Shown here in pieces: positions 1 through 8,494 of a stretch of 64,000 bases of DNA. Origin of the DNA: Comamonas suwonensis (lineage in GTDB: Bacteria > Pseudomonadota > Gammaproteobacteria > Burkholderiales > Burkholderiaceae_C); the NCBI RefSeq assembly GCF_012844455.2, contig NZ_JABBCQ020000016.1:62001-126000 (forward strand). Reading direction: 5' to 3'. The number at the start of each line of letters is the position of its first letter. Positions within the stretch are counted from its first letter, which is position 1. The translations under genes were made by a program, and so were the position numbers. The notes under the pieces are model-generated. The model saw only the letters and a list, made by a program, of their open reading frames with translations. It was not told the DNA's origin and did not search any database.

Positions 1-1
1 C

Positions 2-1264
2 AAGAGTGGGGCCGGCAACTGGTCTGAATGGGTGGCCAGGCTCAGCAACGGGGATCTGGCCTGGCTGAGTGAAGACAGTGGAAGTTTTGTTTTCTCAGTA
101 CCCTGGCAGCCACCGGGCTGGAATGTGACGACCTTCAATGCGCGCGAATGGCGCATGGGGCGCGAGATGAAGGTGGGGGCGGATGCCTTTACCGTCACCA
201 GCATTCAAGACGCCCAGTTGCTGGCCGCGCAGGGCGAACTGGCCCAACTGCCGGAGCTGGGAAAAAGCTTCAAGCTGGTAGAGCTGCGCAACGAGAAAGA
301 CCAGATTCTCTCCATCGACTTCAGCGGCAAGGCACCCGCATTCAGTCTGGGTGCTGCGATTGCACTGGATAGTTTGCAGATGCAGGGTCTGCGCAGCAGC
401 GCCAACAAGAAGGAAGAAGGCCGCCACTTCAACTGCCCCAAGTGCGGTGCAGTGGTTCCGGTGCGCTTTGACACCACCAAGGCCATGAGCTGCCCGAGTT
501 GTGGCAGCTTGATTGACATGTCTCAGGGCATGGGCGGCGAGCTGAGCTTTGCCGAGCAGCGCAAGAAAATACGTCCGCTGATAGCGCTGGGCAGTCAGGG
601 CAAGCTGGATGGCCTGAAGTGGCAGGTGGTAGGCTTTCAACGCCGCAGCGGCCGGGGCATGGGTGAAGATGAAGACGACAGCTTCATGTGGGACGAGTAC
701 CTGCTCTACAACCAGAAAGCCGGTTTTTCGTTCATCGTCGATTCAGAAGATGGCTGGAGCACGGCCCGCGTCATCAACGGCGCGCCCAAGCTCAGCAAGA
801 ACGGCGCCACGGCCACGTATCTGCAGCGCAAATACCAGCGCGACTACGCTTATCTGTCTGTGACCGAATACGCCGAGGGCGAATTTTACTGGCCGGTGTT
901 CAAGGGCGCCAAGTCCAGCAATGTGGACTATGCCCATGGCGGCAAGCAAAACACGCTGGCGCTGGAAACAGCGAATCAGGAAACGACCTGGACCCATGGA
1001 CAGCGTGTGTCGGCAGAGTCCATCGCACAGGCGTTTGGCATAGGCAAGCTCAAGGATCGCTCTCAGGTCAGCCCCGTCTCGGGCAGCGGCTTCAGCTGGG
1101 GCACGATCTTGTTCTGGCTGTTCATCCTGTTGTTCACCTTGCCGTTTTTGCGGGCCTGCATGTCCAGCCCCAACTGCGACCCGCGCACAGATCCCAATTG
1201 CAGCTATAGCCGCTCCAGCAGCGGCTCCTACGGCGGTTACACCTCGGGCGGCAGCCATAAATAA
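2..1264 (+). CDS. DUF4178 zinc-ribbon membrane protein, 5' end outside window
   Basis: The frame is open to the left edge: codons before the GTG at 32 already read as DUF4178-type sequence (WSEW, then DLAWLSE), so the true start lies outside the window. Two DUF4178-like modules flank a zinc ribbon with CPKCG and CPSCG knuckles near residues 135 and 155; the second module carries the repeated WDEYLLYN motif. A hydrophobic segment (WLFILLFTLPFL) near the C-terminus is followed by a Ser/Gly/Tyr-rich tail. The function of DUF4178 is not established; in many genomes it sits beside DUF350 and spermidine-synthase-like genes, as here. A DUF350 gene follows 37 bp downstream. Confidence 0.85.
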   Translation, partial: KSGAGNWSEWVARLSNGDLAWLSEDSGSFVFSVPWQPPGWNVTTFNAREWRMGREMKVGADAFTVTSIQDAQLLAAQGELAQLPELGKSFKLVELRNEKDQILSIDFSGKAPAFSLGAAIALDSLQMQGLRSSANKKEEGRHFNCPKCGAVVPVRFDTTKAMSCPSCGSLIDMSQGMGGELSFAEQRKKIRPLIALGSQGKLDGLKWQVVGFQRRSGRGMGEDEDDSFMWDEYLLYNQKAGFSFIVDSEDGWSTARVINGAPKLSKNGATATYLQRKYQRDYAYLSVTEYAEGEFYWPVFKGAKSSNVDYAHGGKQNTLALETANQETTWTHGQRVSAESIAQAFGIGKLKDRSQVSPVSGSGFSWGTILFWLFILLFTLPFLRACMSSPNCDPRTDPNCSYSRSSSGSYGGYTSGGSHK

Positions 1265-1301
1265 GCGTGGCAGCCCCAAACCTTATTTCAGGAGAGACAT
1301 C

Positions 1302-1520
1302 ATGAATTTTGACTGGTTCAGCGCCCAGAACTTCTTCGGCTCCATCCTCTACGCTCTGGTGGGTGTGGTGGTGTTCTGGCTGTGTTTCATCATCATTGAC
1401 AAGATCACGCCCGTGGACATGTGGGCCGAAATTGTGGAAAAGCACAACAAGGCGCTGGCCATGGTGGTGGCCGCCATGTGTCTGGGGATCAGCATCATTG
1501 TGGCTGCGGCTATTCATTGA
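1302..1520 (+). CDS. DUF350 small membrane protein
   Basis: A 72-residue protein with two predicted membrane helices (about 12-30 and 52-71) joined by a charged loop containing DKITPVDMW, the pattern of the DUF350 (YjfL/UPF0719) family. The start has a good ribosome site (AGGAGAG, 7-8 bp upstream). DUF350 proteins have no proven biochemical role; they recur with DUF4178, PspA-like and polyamine-related genes, and this gene lies between DUF4178 and a membrane aminopropyltransferase. I infer a shared membrane-associated function. Confidence 0.8.
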   Translation: MNFDWFSAQNFFGSILYALVGVVVFWLCFIIIDKITPVDMWAEIVEKHNKALAMVVAAMCLGISIIVAAAIH

Positions 1521-1523
1521 TAG

Positions 1524-1612
1524 CACCCCCTGAGCGGCTTTGCCGCTTCCCCCTCTCTGCTTCGCGGAGGGGGACGACAGCATTGCTGCGGGGCGGCCCT
1601 TGCTTGCTGTCC
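1524..1612 (+). repeat. Dispersed palindromic intergenic repeat, copy A
   Basis: An approximately 90-bp block contains two short hairpins: GAGCGGC/GCCGC around TTT, and CCCCTC...GAGGGGG around GCTTCGC. The reverse complement of 6655-6743 is the same element with scattered substitutions, including the shared pieces GCTTCGCGG, ACGACA and TGCGGGGC. I recall such blocks as frequent intergenic repeats in Comamonadaceae. It separates the DUF350 gene from the aminopropyltransferase gene. Confidence 0.7.
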
Positions 1613-1669
1613 CTTGGGAGTTGTGCGCCCAGTTTTTTGGATGGTTGATTTAGACAGAAAGTACGTTTG

Positions 1670-3226
1670 ATGACTTCGACGCAGGCAGAGCCGGGCGGCG
1701 CTCCGCAGGAGCTGGGGCCGCGGCCTATTGATGTGGCGCTGCTGGCCAGTGTGTTTGTGATTGCGGCCTGTGGTCTGCTCTATGAGCTGGCAGCGGGCGC
1801 ACTGGCGTCCTATCTGCTGGGCGATTCGGTGCTGCAGTTCTCCACCATCATCGGTACTTATCTGTTTGCCATGGGCATTGGCTCATGGCTGTCGCGTTAT
1901 TTTGAAGACCAGCTGCCGGCGCATTTTTTGCGGGTGGAGCTGATGGTGGCGCTAGTGGGCGGCGCACTGCCTGCGGTGCTGTTTCTGGCCAATGCCTATG
2001 CGCCGGGCGCCTTCCGCTTTCTGCTCTACGGCATGGTGCTGGTGGTGGGCACGCTGGTGGGGCTGGAGATTCCGCTGGTCATGCGCATTTTGAAGCGCAA
2101 TGCCTCGCTCAAGGATCTGGTGTCCAAGGTGCTGACCTTTGACTATCTGGGCGCACTGGCCGTGTCGCTGGCTTTTCCGATTGTGCTGGTGCCCAAGCTG
2201 GGGCTGGTGCGCACGGGCTTGCTGTTTGGCTTTATGAATGCGGCGATTGCCGTGTGGGCGCTGGTGCTGTTCAAGCACGAACTGCGTAATCTGCGTGCCC
2301 ATGTCTGGGCCTGCGCGCTGGTGCTGCTGGCGCTGGGCGGCGGCATTGCTGGGGCCGACCAGCTGACCAAGCTGGCCGATGACCATTTCTATCAAGACCG
2401 CATTGTGCTGAGCAGCAGCTCGCCCTATCAGCGCATTGTGGTGACGCAGGGTCGACAGGGCGCGCGCCTGTATCTGAACGGCAATCTGCAGTTTGCCCAG
2501 AGTGATGAATATCGCTATCACGAAGCGCTGGTACACCCTGCCATGGCAGCGCATGGTGCGCCCAAGAAAGTAGCAGTGCTGGGCGGTGGCGACGGTATGG
2601 CTGTGCGCGAGGTGCTCAAGTACCCCAGCGTAGAAGCCGTCACGCTGGTGGAGCTGGACCCGGCCATGACCGATCTGTTTCGTACCAACGCCATGATGAC
2701 GGCGCTCAACGGTAATGCGCTCAATGATCCACGAGTCAGCACCGTCAACACCGATGCTTTTCACTGGCTGCAGGAGAGCAAGGACAGCTTTGATGTGATC
2801 GTGGTGGACTTCCCCGACCCCACCAATTTTGCGATTGGCAAGCTGTTTACCAACAGCTTTTATTCGCTGCTGGACAAGCGCCTTGCGGCCAGTGGTTATG
2901 CCGTGGTGCAGACCACATCGCCGCTGATTGCGCGGCACAGCTTCTGGACGGTGGTGCAGACCATTGAATCCGTGGGACTGACGGCCAAGCCTTATCACGC
3001 CCATGTGCCCAGTTTTGGCGAGTGGGGCTTTGTGCTGGCCAGTCATCGTCCCTGGCGCGAACCGCCCGGCCTGCCCGAAGGCATGCGTTACCTGACTATG
3101 CCCACTCTGCGCCTGATGTTTGACTTTCCGCTCGATATGGCACGCGTGCCTGCCGAGGTGAACCGCCTGTCCAATCAGGTGCTGGTCAACACCTATGAGC
3201 GCGAGTGGGGCAAGGTAGAGCATTGA
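1670..3226 (+). CDS. Membrane-bound polyamine aminopropyltransferase (spermidine synthase-like)
   Basis: A 518-residue protein. Residues 1-235 hold about seven hydrophobic helices; the remainder is a spermidine-synthase fold. Visible motifs include DEYRYHE for putrescine/dcSAM binding, GGGDG for the methyltransferase-like nucleotide loop, VELDP, and the catalytic region VVDFPDP. It would move an aminopropyl group from decarboxylated SAM to a polyamine at the inner membrane. The ATG at 1670 is preferred over the TTG at 1667. Its stop overlaps the next start (TGATG at 3224-3228), so the downstream flavoprotein is probably translationally coupled. The actual acceptor cannot be read from sequence. 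Confidence 0.85.
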   Translation: MTSTQAEPGGAPQELGPRPIDVALLASVFVIAACGLLYELAAGALASYLLGDSVLQFSTIIGTYLFAMGIGSWLSRYFEDQLPAHFLRVELMVALVGGALPAVLFLANAYAPGAFRFLLYGMVLVVGTLVGLEIPLVMRILKRNASLKDLVSKVLTFDYLGALAVSLAFPIVLVPKLGLVRTGLLFGFMNAAIAVWALVLFKHELRNLRAHVWACALVLLALGGGIAGADQLTKLADDHFYQDRIVLSSSSPYQRIVVTQGRQGARLYLNGNLQFAQSDEYRYHEALVHPAMAAHGAPKKVAVLGGGDGMAVREVLKYPSVEAVTLVELDPAMTDLFRTNAMMTALNGNALNDPRVSTVNTDAFHWLQESKDSFDVIVVDFPDPTNFAIGKLFTNSFYSLLDKRLAASGYAVVQTTSPLIARHSFWTVVQTIESVGLTAKPYHAHVPSFGEWGFVLASHRPWREPPGLPEGMRYLTMPTLRLMFDFPLDMARVPAEVNRLSNQVLVNTYEREWGKVEH

Positions 3227-4953
3227 TGGCGGGGTTTGCCATCAATCGCCGCCAGTCTTTGCAGTGGGCGGGTGCTGCGGCCCTGGGTCTGTCGGGCTGC
3301 AAGCCTGTGCCCCCCCAACTTGATGATTTGCCAGGCGGCTTTACCGGCACGGCGCTTGAGCGCGGCCACAGCCTGCGCCCCTTCTGGCAGCGCTTGGCGC
3401 AGGGGCTGGATTTGCCTGCGCCTACCGTAGTGCACCGCGCTCCGGTGGTGATTGCGGGCGGCGGCATGGCCGGGCTTGCAGCCGCACGGGCGCTGGAGCT
3501 GGCCGGTGTGCAGGGCGCAGCCTTGCTGGATACACAAGCTGCCATGGGCGGCAATAGTCAGGGCGGGCAGATCAAAGGCATCGCCTGCCCGCTGGGTGCG
3601 CACTACCTGCCCGTGCCCGGTGATGATGCCCATGAGGTGCAGGACTGGCTGGAGCAGCTGGGCGTGCGCCAGCGCGTCTCTGGCCGCTGGCGTTATGACG
3701 AGCGCTATCTATGCCACAGCCCGCAGGAACGCTTGTTCTGGCAAGGTACATGGCATGAGGGCTTGCTACCCGTGCACGGGGTAAGCCAGCGCACGCTGGA
3801 CCAATATGCGCTGTTTGAAAAGCGGGTGAGCGAGGCCATGAGCCTCGCCGCCTTTGCCATGCCTTCGATTCGCGTCTGGCAGCGCGCAGGGCAGTTGCCA
3901 GCGGCGCATGCCAGGCTGGATGCGCAGCGTTTTGAGCAATGGCTGGCAGAGCAGGGGCTGGATGACGAGCGCCTGCTCTGGTATCTGGGATATTGCTGCC
4001 GTGATGATTTTGGGGCGGGGCTGGCCCAGGTCTCGGCCTGGGCCGGCATTCATTACTTTGCCAGCCGTCACGGCTTTCATGCACCGCGCCAAGAGTCTGA
4101 ACATGAAGCCGAGGAGCTGGGCGAGCAGGTGCTGACCTGGCCGCAGGGCAATGGCTGGCTGGCCCAGCAACTGGTCGCAGGGCTGAAAAGCACGCAGCAG
4201 CAGACGGATTGCAGCGTGCTGGCGATAACTGAAGATGCCCGCGGCGTGCAGATCGACACCTATCACCACGGTCGTCAGCAGCATGAGCGCTGGCTAACGG
4301 GGCATTGCGTGGTGGCGTTGCCCACGTTTATCGCGGCCCGCGTGTTGCGCAACCCTCCTGATTTCTTGCGAACGGTGGCGGGCCGGCTGCACTGGGCGCC
4401 CTGGCTGGTGGCCAATATTCATATAGCCAGTCCGCTGGCCGACTACCCCGGCGCGGAGCCTGCCTGGGACAACGTGCTGTACCAGGACGGCAATCAGGGT
4501 GGCCTGGGTTATGTGGATGCGGGTAATCAGCGGCTGGACCGCGTCAGCCGCCAGCCCACGGTGCTGAGCTACTACCAGGCGCTGGGCGACTGGGCGGATG
4601 GGCGCAAGCAGTTGATGGCGCAGCCCTTCGCCTTTTGGCGCGACCGGATTGTGAACACCCTGAGCGAGCCGCACGCCGATTTGCTGCTACGCGCTACGCG
4701 CATGGAGATCACCCGCTATGGTCATGCCATGGCGATTCCGCGCCCTGGTGATCAGAAAATTTTGAGTGAAATTGCTCTCAAATCCAATATTAATAAGCGC
4801 AAGCAGCTATTGAATGGGGAGCAAGTGCAAGGCCTCCCAACCCCTAGTACGGCCAGGCTCAGCTTTGCGCACTCTGACTGGGCGGGCTATTCGGTGCTGG
4901 AAGAAGCCTTTACCCGGGGTCACCACGCTGGGCTGCTGGCGGCGCAAGGCTAA
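3226..4953 (+). CDS. Tat-exported flavin amine-oxidase-like lipoprotein
   Basis: A 575-residue FAD protein. The N-terminus combines a twin-arginine stretch (NRRQSLQ) with a lipobox-like LSGC, so export as a folded, lipid-anchored periplasmic protein is likely. A Rossmann dinucleotide motif follows near residue 75 (VIAGGGMAGLAAA), then NAD(P)-binding/amine-oxidase-type sequence and a C-terminal FAD-closing motif (FAHSDWAGYSVLEEAF). The start at 3226 overlaps the upstream stop. Pairing with an aminopropyltransferase suggests oxidation of a polyamine or related amine, but this is inference. About 20 residues near 511-535 derive from a dispersed repeat. Confidence 0.8.
   Translation: MAGFAINRRQSLQWAGAAALGLSGCKPVPPQLDDLPGGFTGTALERGHSLRPFWQRLAQGLDLPAPTVVHRAPVVIAGGGMAGLAAARALELAGVQGAALLDTQAAMGGNSQGGQIKGIACPLGAHYLPVPGDDAHEVQDWLEQLGVRQRVSGRWRYDERYLCHSPQERLFWQGTWHEGLLPVHGVSQRTLDQYALFEKRVSEAMSLAAFAMPSIRVWQRAGQLPAAHARLDAQRFEQWLAEQGLDDERLLWYLGYCCRDDFGAGLAQVSAWAGIHYFASRHGFHAPRQESEHEAEELGEQVLTWPQGNGWLAQQLVAGLKSTQQQTDCSVLAITEDARGVQIDTYHHGRQQHERWLTGHCVVALPTFIAARVLRNPPDFLRTVAGRLHWAPWLVANIHIASPLADYPGAEPAWDNVLYQDGNQGGLGYVDAGNQRLDRVSRQPTVLSYYQALGDWADGRKQLMAQPFAFWRDRIVNTLSEPHADLLLRATRMEITRYGHAMAIPRPGDQKILSEIALKSNINKRKQLLNGEQVQGLPTPSTARLSFAHSDWAGYSVLEEAFTRGHHAGLLAAQG
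4757..4817 (+). repeat. REP-like repeat embedded in coding sequence
   Basis: The core AAGCGCAAGCAGCTAT (4795-4810) is preceded by a variable arm TTTTGAGTGAAATTGCTCTC. The same core or its complement occurs at 21435-21450, 27107-27122 and 47846-47861. Here it lies in frame inside the flavoprotein gene, between the IPRPG motif and the conserved FAHSD segment, so it appears to have inserted without breaking the reading frame. Confidence 0.65.
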
Positions 4954-4979
4954 AAGCGCTTTTGATGGCGTGACCTGAG

Positions 4980-5975
4980 TTATCTAGGCTGGCTGCCGGG
5001 GAGCTTGATGACGCGATTGAGCGCCGCGTTGCCGCGAGAGCTGTGTCCGCCTAGCTGCGCCATGGAACGCAGGTCCAGATCCAGCGTCAGCGATGAGCGC
5101 GCCAAGGCGGACTGAATGGCGGGTCTGCGCCCATCAAGGTGCCAGATGGGCGGGTACAGGCTTGAGCCATCGCGGTCAATCACGCTGGCAATCTGGGGCT
5201 CGTCTGCGGTTTTGCCTCGGCGCAGAACCACGGCCACCTCGCCGTTATCGAGCTGCACATAGGTGCCCGGCGGATAAAGGCCGACGACATCGATCAGCGC
5301 CTGTTTGACCTCATCGGCATATTGCTGGCCTTGCTGCAGGATTTGCAGCGATTCGAGGGCCGAGCGGCCGCTACGGGTTTTACGGGGGCTGATCAGCGCG
5401 GCATAGCGATCAACCGTGCCCAGAATGCGAACCAGACGCGCCAGCGGCGGCAACTGCGCCAGCGGGGCGGGCGGCAGCACGACATGGTGGTGCTGAACGG
5501 TCTCCAGCCAGAGGGTGTCGCGCACCATCAGGCGCTCAAGGACCTGACGGCTTTCTTGCGGGTGCTGCTTGACGGCTTCGGCTTGCGTGCTGCTGAGCGG
5601 GGCGCGTTGCTCGGCCAGCTGGTTTTGCAGCAACGTCATGCTGATGTTCATGGTCAGCGAGGCATGAATCAGCGTATCGCGCTCTGACTGAGGCAGGTTC
5701 AGCGCCTTCGCCAGAATATGGCACAGGCCTGCGCAGACCACAGCATGCGAGGAGCTGTAACCCACGGTGGTTGAGCTGGCGCGCTGAAACATCAGGTAGA
5801 GCGCAGCGTCGGTGTCTTGTGTGATGAGGTCCTGTAGCCAGAGATCAATCTGATGCAGCTTGATGGCGAAACCCGGAATGCGCAGCGGATCGGTCAGCAG
5901 AACGGAGAGGGCGGACTCCAGGTCTGACCACAGACCCAGCAGGTCCTCATAAGGTTCGTCGTAGCGTGCGTGCAT
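4980..5975 (-). CDS. Degenerate HD-GYP-like protein
   Basis: A 331-residue cytoplasmic protein. The central part resembles an HD-GYP/HDOD helical domain: SSHAVVCAGLCH in place of the usual HD motif, a HPQESRQVLERL helix, an HHH in VQHHHVV, and DRYAALISPRK, which matches the D-x-Y-x-A-L helix of HD-GYP enzymes. The HHExxDGxGYP signature is missing, so cyclic-di-GMP hydrolysis is doubtful. The C-terminus has a small beta-rich domain (YPPGTYVQLDNGEVAVV) typical of HD-GYP proteins in this group. It is convergent with the flavoprotein gene. A regulatory or ligand-binding role is possible. Confidence 0.7.
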   Translation of the reverse strand: MHARYDEPYEDLLGLWSDLESALSVLLTDPLRIPGFAIKLHQIDLWLQDLITQDTDAALYLMFQRASSTTVGYSSSHAVVCAGLCHILAKALNLPQSERDTLIHASLTMNISMTLLQNQLAEQRAPLSSTQAEAVKQHPQESRQVLERLMVRDTLWLETVQHHHVVLPPAPLAQLPPLARLVRILGTVDRYAALISPRKTRSGRSALESLQILQQGQQYADEVKQALIDVVGLYPPGTYVQLDNGEVAVVLRRGKTADEPQIASVIDRDGSSLYPPIWHLDGRRPAIQSALARSSLTLDLDLRSMAQLGGHSSRGNAALNRVIKLPGSQPR

Positions 5976-5996
5976 GAAGAGGGACTTGGGCGGATC

Positions 5997-6626
5997 TTAG
6001 TTTTTTTCCAGCACCATTTCGCTGCCCTTGCGAGTCATATGAAACTGGGCCAGCAGATTGTTGCCAAGCAACACATAGGGCATGGATTCAGGGGCGACGA
6101 TGGCATCGACGTCGCGGAGCTCTATGTCGCCCAGTTTGACGCTGTCGAGTTTGATTCGCCAGCCTTGCGCGGTGCCGTTGGCTGTGCGCATCAGCATGGG
6201 TGCGCCTTTGAGGAAAGGCAGTTCGAGGCGTTCTGCATCGGCTCGGCCAATGGCAATCGTGCTGGCACCGGTGTCCACCATGTATTGCATGGTTTTACCG
6301 TTGATCATTCCCCGGTCTATGAAGTGACCCCGGGAATCGGCAATCAACACCAGCTTGCCTGAGCGTGAGCCACCGCCCTGGCCGCCCCGACTGCCCACGC
6401 TGACAGGTGCCTCGCCCAGTCGCAGGTTCTGGCGCTGGCCTTTGACGTCCACTACGGCGGCGTCACCATTGATTTGCAGCAGACGAACGCCCTTGTGGCT
6501 TTCATTGACTGCAATGGCTTTGGGCGTGCTGCCATCCACCACCAGCAGGGCCTTGCTGCCCAGTACGCCGGTCAATGCGACGGATTGCCCCCAGGCACTG
6601 CTGACTGCCAGCGTGGCGATAAGCAT
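5997..6626 (-). CDS. Periplasmic retropepsin-like aspartic protease (TIGR02281-type)
   Basis: The catalytic motif of clan AA single-domain aspartic proteases is clear: VDTGAST, followed later by VLLGNNLLAQF. A hydrophobic N-terminus ending AWGQS suggests export. I chose the ATG at 6626 because it puts the signal segment at the N-terminus. An in-frame ATG at 6746, three bases after the yajQ stop, would add 40 residues, most of them translated from a dispersed repeat; a TTG inside the leader is also possible. The substrate is unknown. Confidence 0.75.
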   Translation of the reverse strand: MLIATLAVSSAWGQSVALTGVLGSKALLVVDGSTPKAIAVNESHKGVRLLQINGDAAVVDVKGQRQNLRLGEAPVSVGSRGGQGGGSRSGKLVLIADSRGHFIDRGMINGKTMQYMVDTGASTIAIGRADAERLELPFLKGAPMLMRTANGTAQGWRIKLDSVKLGDIELRDVDAIVAPESMPYVLLGNNLLAQFHMTRKGSEMVLEKN

Positions 6627-6654
6627 GAGCCCCGCGTGACGCCGGTGAGAGGCA

Positions 6655-6743
6655 CTCTGCAAGGGCTGCCCCGCAGCGCAGGTGTCGTTCCCTTCCCGCG
6701 AAGCGAGAGAGGGGAAAGCAGCAAAGCTGCGCAGGGGGCGGAT
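6655..6743 (-). repeat. Dispersed palindromic repeat, copy B
   Basis: The reverse complement reads CCCCCTGCGCAGCTTTGCTG, then CCCTCTC, GCTTCGCGG and TGCGGGGC, matching copy A at 1524-1612 along its length. It lies immediately downstream of yajQ and is open in the frame of the aspartic protease, so an over-extended protease start would contain repeat-encoded residues. Confidence 0.7.
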
Positions 6744-6749
6744 CATTGT

Positions 6750-7235
6750 TTAGTCGCGGAAGTTGTTGAACGACAGGGGGTGGTCAGCCAGGTCCTTGCG
6801 AATTAATGCCATGGCAGCCTGCAGGTCGTCGCGCTTGGCACCGGTGATGCGGACTTTGTCTTCCTGAATGGCCGCCTGCACCTTGAGCTTGCTTTCCTTC
6901 ATCAGCTTCTGCAGTTGCTTGGCCAGATCGGACTCGATACCGTTTTTGACCTTGATGACCTGCTTGACCTTGTCGCCGCCGATTTTTTGGGCCTTCTGAA
7001 TGTCCAGGAAGCGCACGTCCACATTGCGCTTGGTCAGCTTGTTGCGCAGCAGGTCTTCGACTTGCTGGAGCTGAAACTCGGCATCGCCATACATGGTGAT
7101 TTCCTTGTCCTTGAGCTCGACGGCGGCCGATGTACCCTTGAAGTCAAAGCGGGTGCCAATTTCCTTGGAGGCGTTGTCGACAGCGTTCTTTACTTCGACG
7201 AAGTCGGCTTCGCAAACAGTGTCAAAAGAAGGCAT
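6750..7235 (-). CDS. yajQ: YajQ-family nucleotide-binding protein
   Basis: A 161-residue protein starting [12 protein letters not shown], the family's hallmark N-terminus, and ending SFNNFRD. Motifs [11 protein letters not shown] and [11 protein letters not shown]-like segments match UPF0234/YajQ. Homologues bind cyclic-di-GMP or tRNA/nucleotides and can act as transcription co-regulators. The ATG at 7235 gives the family's usual length; an upstream in-frame start would add 32 unrelated residues. Confidence 0.93.
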   Translation of the reverse strand: MPSFDTVCEADFVEVKNAVDNASKEIGTRFDFKGTSAAVELKDKEITMYGDAEFQLQQVEDLLRNKLTKRNVDVRFLDIQKAQKIGGDKVKQVIKVKNGIESDLAKQLQKLMKESKLKVQAAIQEDKVRITGAKRDDLQAAMALIRKDLADHPLSFNNFRD

Positions 7236-7339
7236 GGTTTTATTCCTATCAGTATCAGAGCAGTAAACAGCCACAGAGCGCCAGCCTGTGATGCGCTGGT
7301 TTCCAGCAGCGAGGTGGGCGCAGTGCGACAATTGGATGG

Positions 7340-8437
7340 ATGTTAGTCGAGAAAAATGTTCCCCTGCAGCATTGCAACACCTTTGGCATTGCCGCGCGCG
7401 CTGAAACCTTGGTGCGTATTCGTAGCCAGGATGATATTCGCCAGTTTTTGGCCCATCCCCTCTGGGGGCGGCAGCCGGTTTTTGTCCTTGGCGGCGGTAG
7501 CAATGTCGTATTGACGGGTGATGTGGCTCCAGTCGTGCTCAAGATGGAAATCATGGGCATGCGGCTGCTGCATGAGACAGACAAACACTGGGTTGTCGAG
7601 ATCGGCGCGGGCGAGCGCTGGCACGACATGGTGGCCTGGACGCTGGCTCAGGGCTACACAGGGCTGGAGAACATGGCTCTGATCCCCGGTACGGTAGGTG
7701 CCGCACCGGTGCAAAACATTGGCGCTTATGGGATGGAGTTGCAGGATCGCTTTGATTCGCTGGATGCGGTTGACTTGGTCACCGGTGAACAGTTCAGTCT
7801 GAACGCTGGTCAGTGTGCTTTTGGTTATCGCGATTCCGTGTTCAAGCATGCACCTGCACAGCCCAAGTACTGGCCGGTAACGGGCTCTGCGGCTGTGCCG
7901 CGTGGTCTGGGTCTCAAAGGACGGGCCGTGATTACGCATGTGCGACTGGCCTTGCCCAAGGTGTGGCAGCCTGATCTGGGTTATCTGGACTTGCAGCGAA
8001 AACAGACGGAAAAAGGGATTGCGCAGCCCACGGCTCAGCAGATTTTTGAATGGGTTTGCGAAATTCGCAGCGCCAAGCTGCCCGACCCCGATGTCATTGG
8101 CAATGCGGGCAGCTTCTTCAAAAACCCCACAGTAACGGTCGAGCAGTGCGCGGACATCATCGCGCGCGAGCCAAAAATCGTGCACTACCCCATGGATGAC
8201 GGCTCGATCAAGCTGGCTGCTGGCTGGCTGATTGATGCCTGTGGCTGGAAAGGCAAGACCATGGGGCGGGCGGGCGTCTATGACAAGCAGGCGCTGGTGC
8301 TGGTCAACCGTGGCGACCGCCATAGCGCTGAGGGTAGCGTGAGCGGCGGAGAGGTGATGACGCTGGCAGGTGCTATTCAGACCAGTGTTTATGAGCGCTT
8401 TGGCATTCGGCTAGAGCCAGAGCCGGTGGTGATTTAA
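7340..8437 (+). CDS. murB: UDP-N-acetylenolpyruvoylglucosamine reductase
   Basis: A 365-residue type I MurB. It reduces UDP-GlcNAc-enolpyruvate to UDP-MurNAc in the cytoplasm, the second committed step of peptidoglycan synthesis, using FAD and NADPH. Visible: [12 protein letters not shown] at the N-terminus, the FAD motifs LGGGSNVVL and [17 protein letters not shown], the catalytic-loop segment YRDSVFK, and NAGSFFKNP near the C-terminus. It is divergent from yajQ with about 100 bp between, so promoters of both must lie there. Confidence 0.96.
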   Translation: MLVEKNVPLQHCNTFGIAARAETLVRIRSQDDIRQFLAHPLWGRQPVFVLGGGSNVVLTGDVAPVVLKMEIMGMRLLHETDKHWVVEIGAGERWHDMVAWTLAQGYTGLENMALIPGTVGAAPVQNIGAYGMELQDRFDSLDAVDLVTGEQFSLNAGQCAFGYRDSVFKHAPAQPKYWPVTGSAAVPRGLGLKGRAVITHVRLALPKVWQPDLGYLDLQRKQTEKGIAQPTAQQIFEWVCEIRSAKLPDPDVIGNAGSFFKNPTVTVEQCADIIAREPKIVHYPMDDGSIKLAAGWLIDACGWKGKTMGRAGVYDKQALVLVNRGDRHSAEGSVSGGEVMTLAGAIQTSVYERFGIRLEPEPVVI

Positions 8438-8452
8438 GCCATTGCGCACAAG

Positions 8453-8479
8453 AAAAAAGGAGCTGTTAGCTCCTTTTTT
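8453..8479. terminator. Bidirectional intrinsic terminator
   Basis: A 12-bp perfect stem, AAAAAAGGAGCT and AGCTCCTTTTTT, closes on a 3-base loop. With A and T runs on either side it can stop murB transcription and, on the other strand, that of the convergent gene. Confidence 0.9.
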
Positions 8480-8494
8480 GATAGCTATTAGCGC

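Noticed and set aside
1667-1669. TTG start for the aminopropyltransferase
   Set aside because: An ATG follows directly at 1670 and better explains the start.
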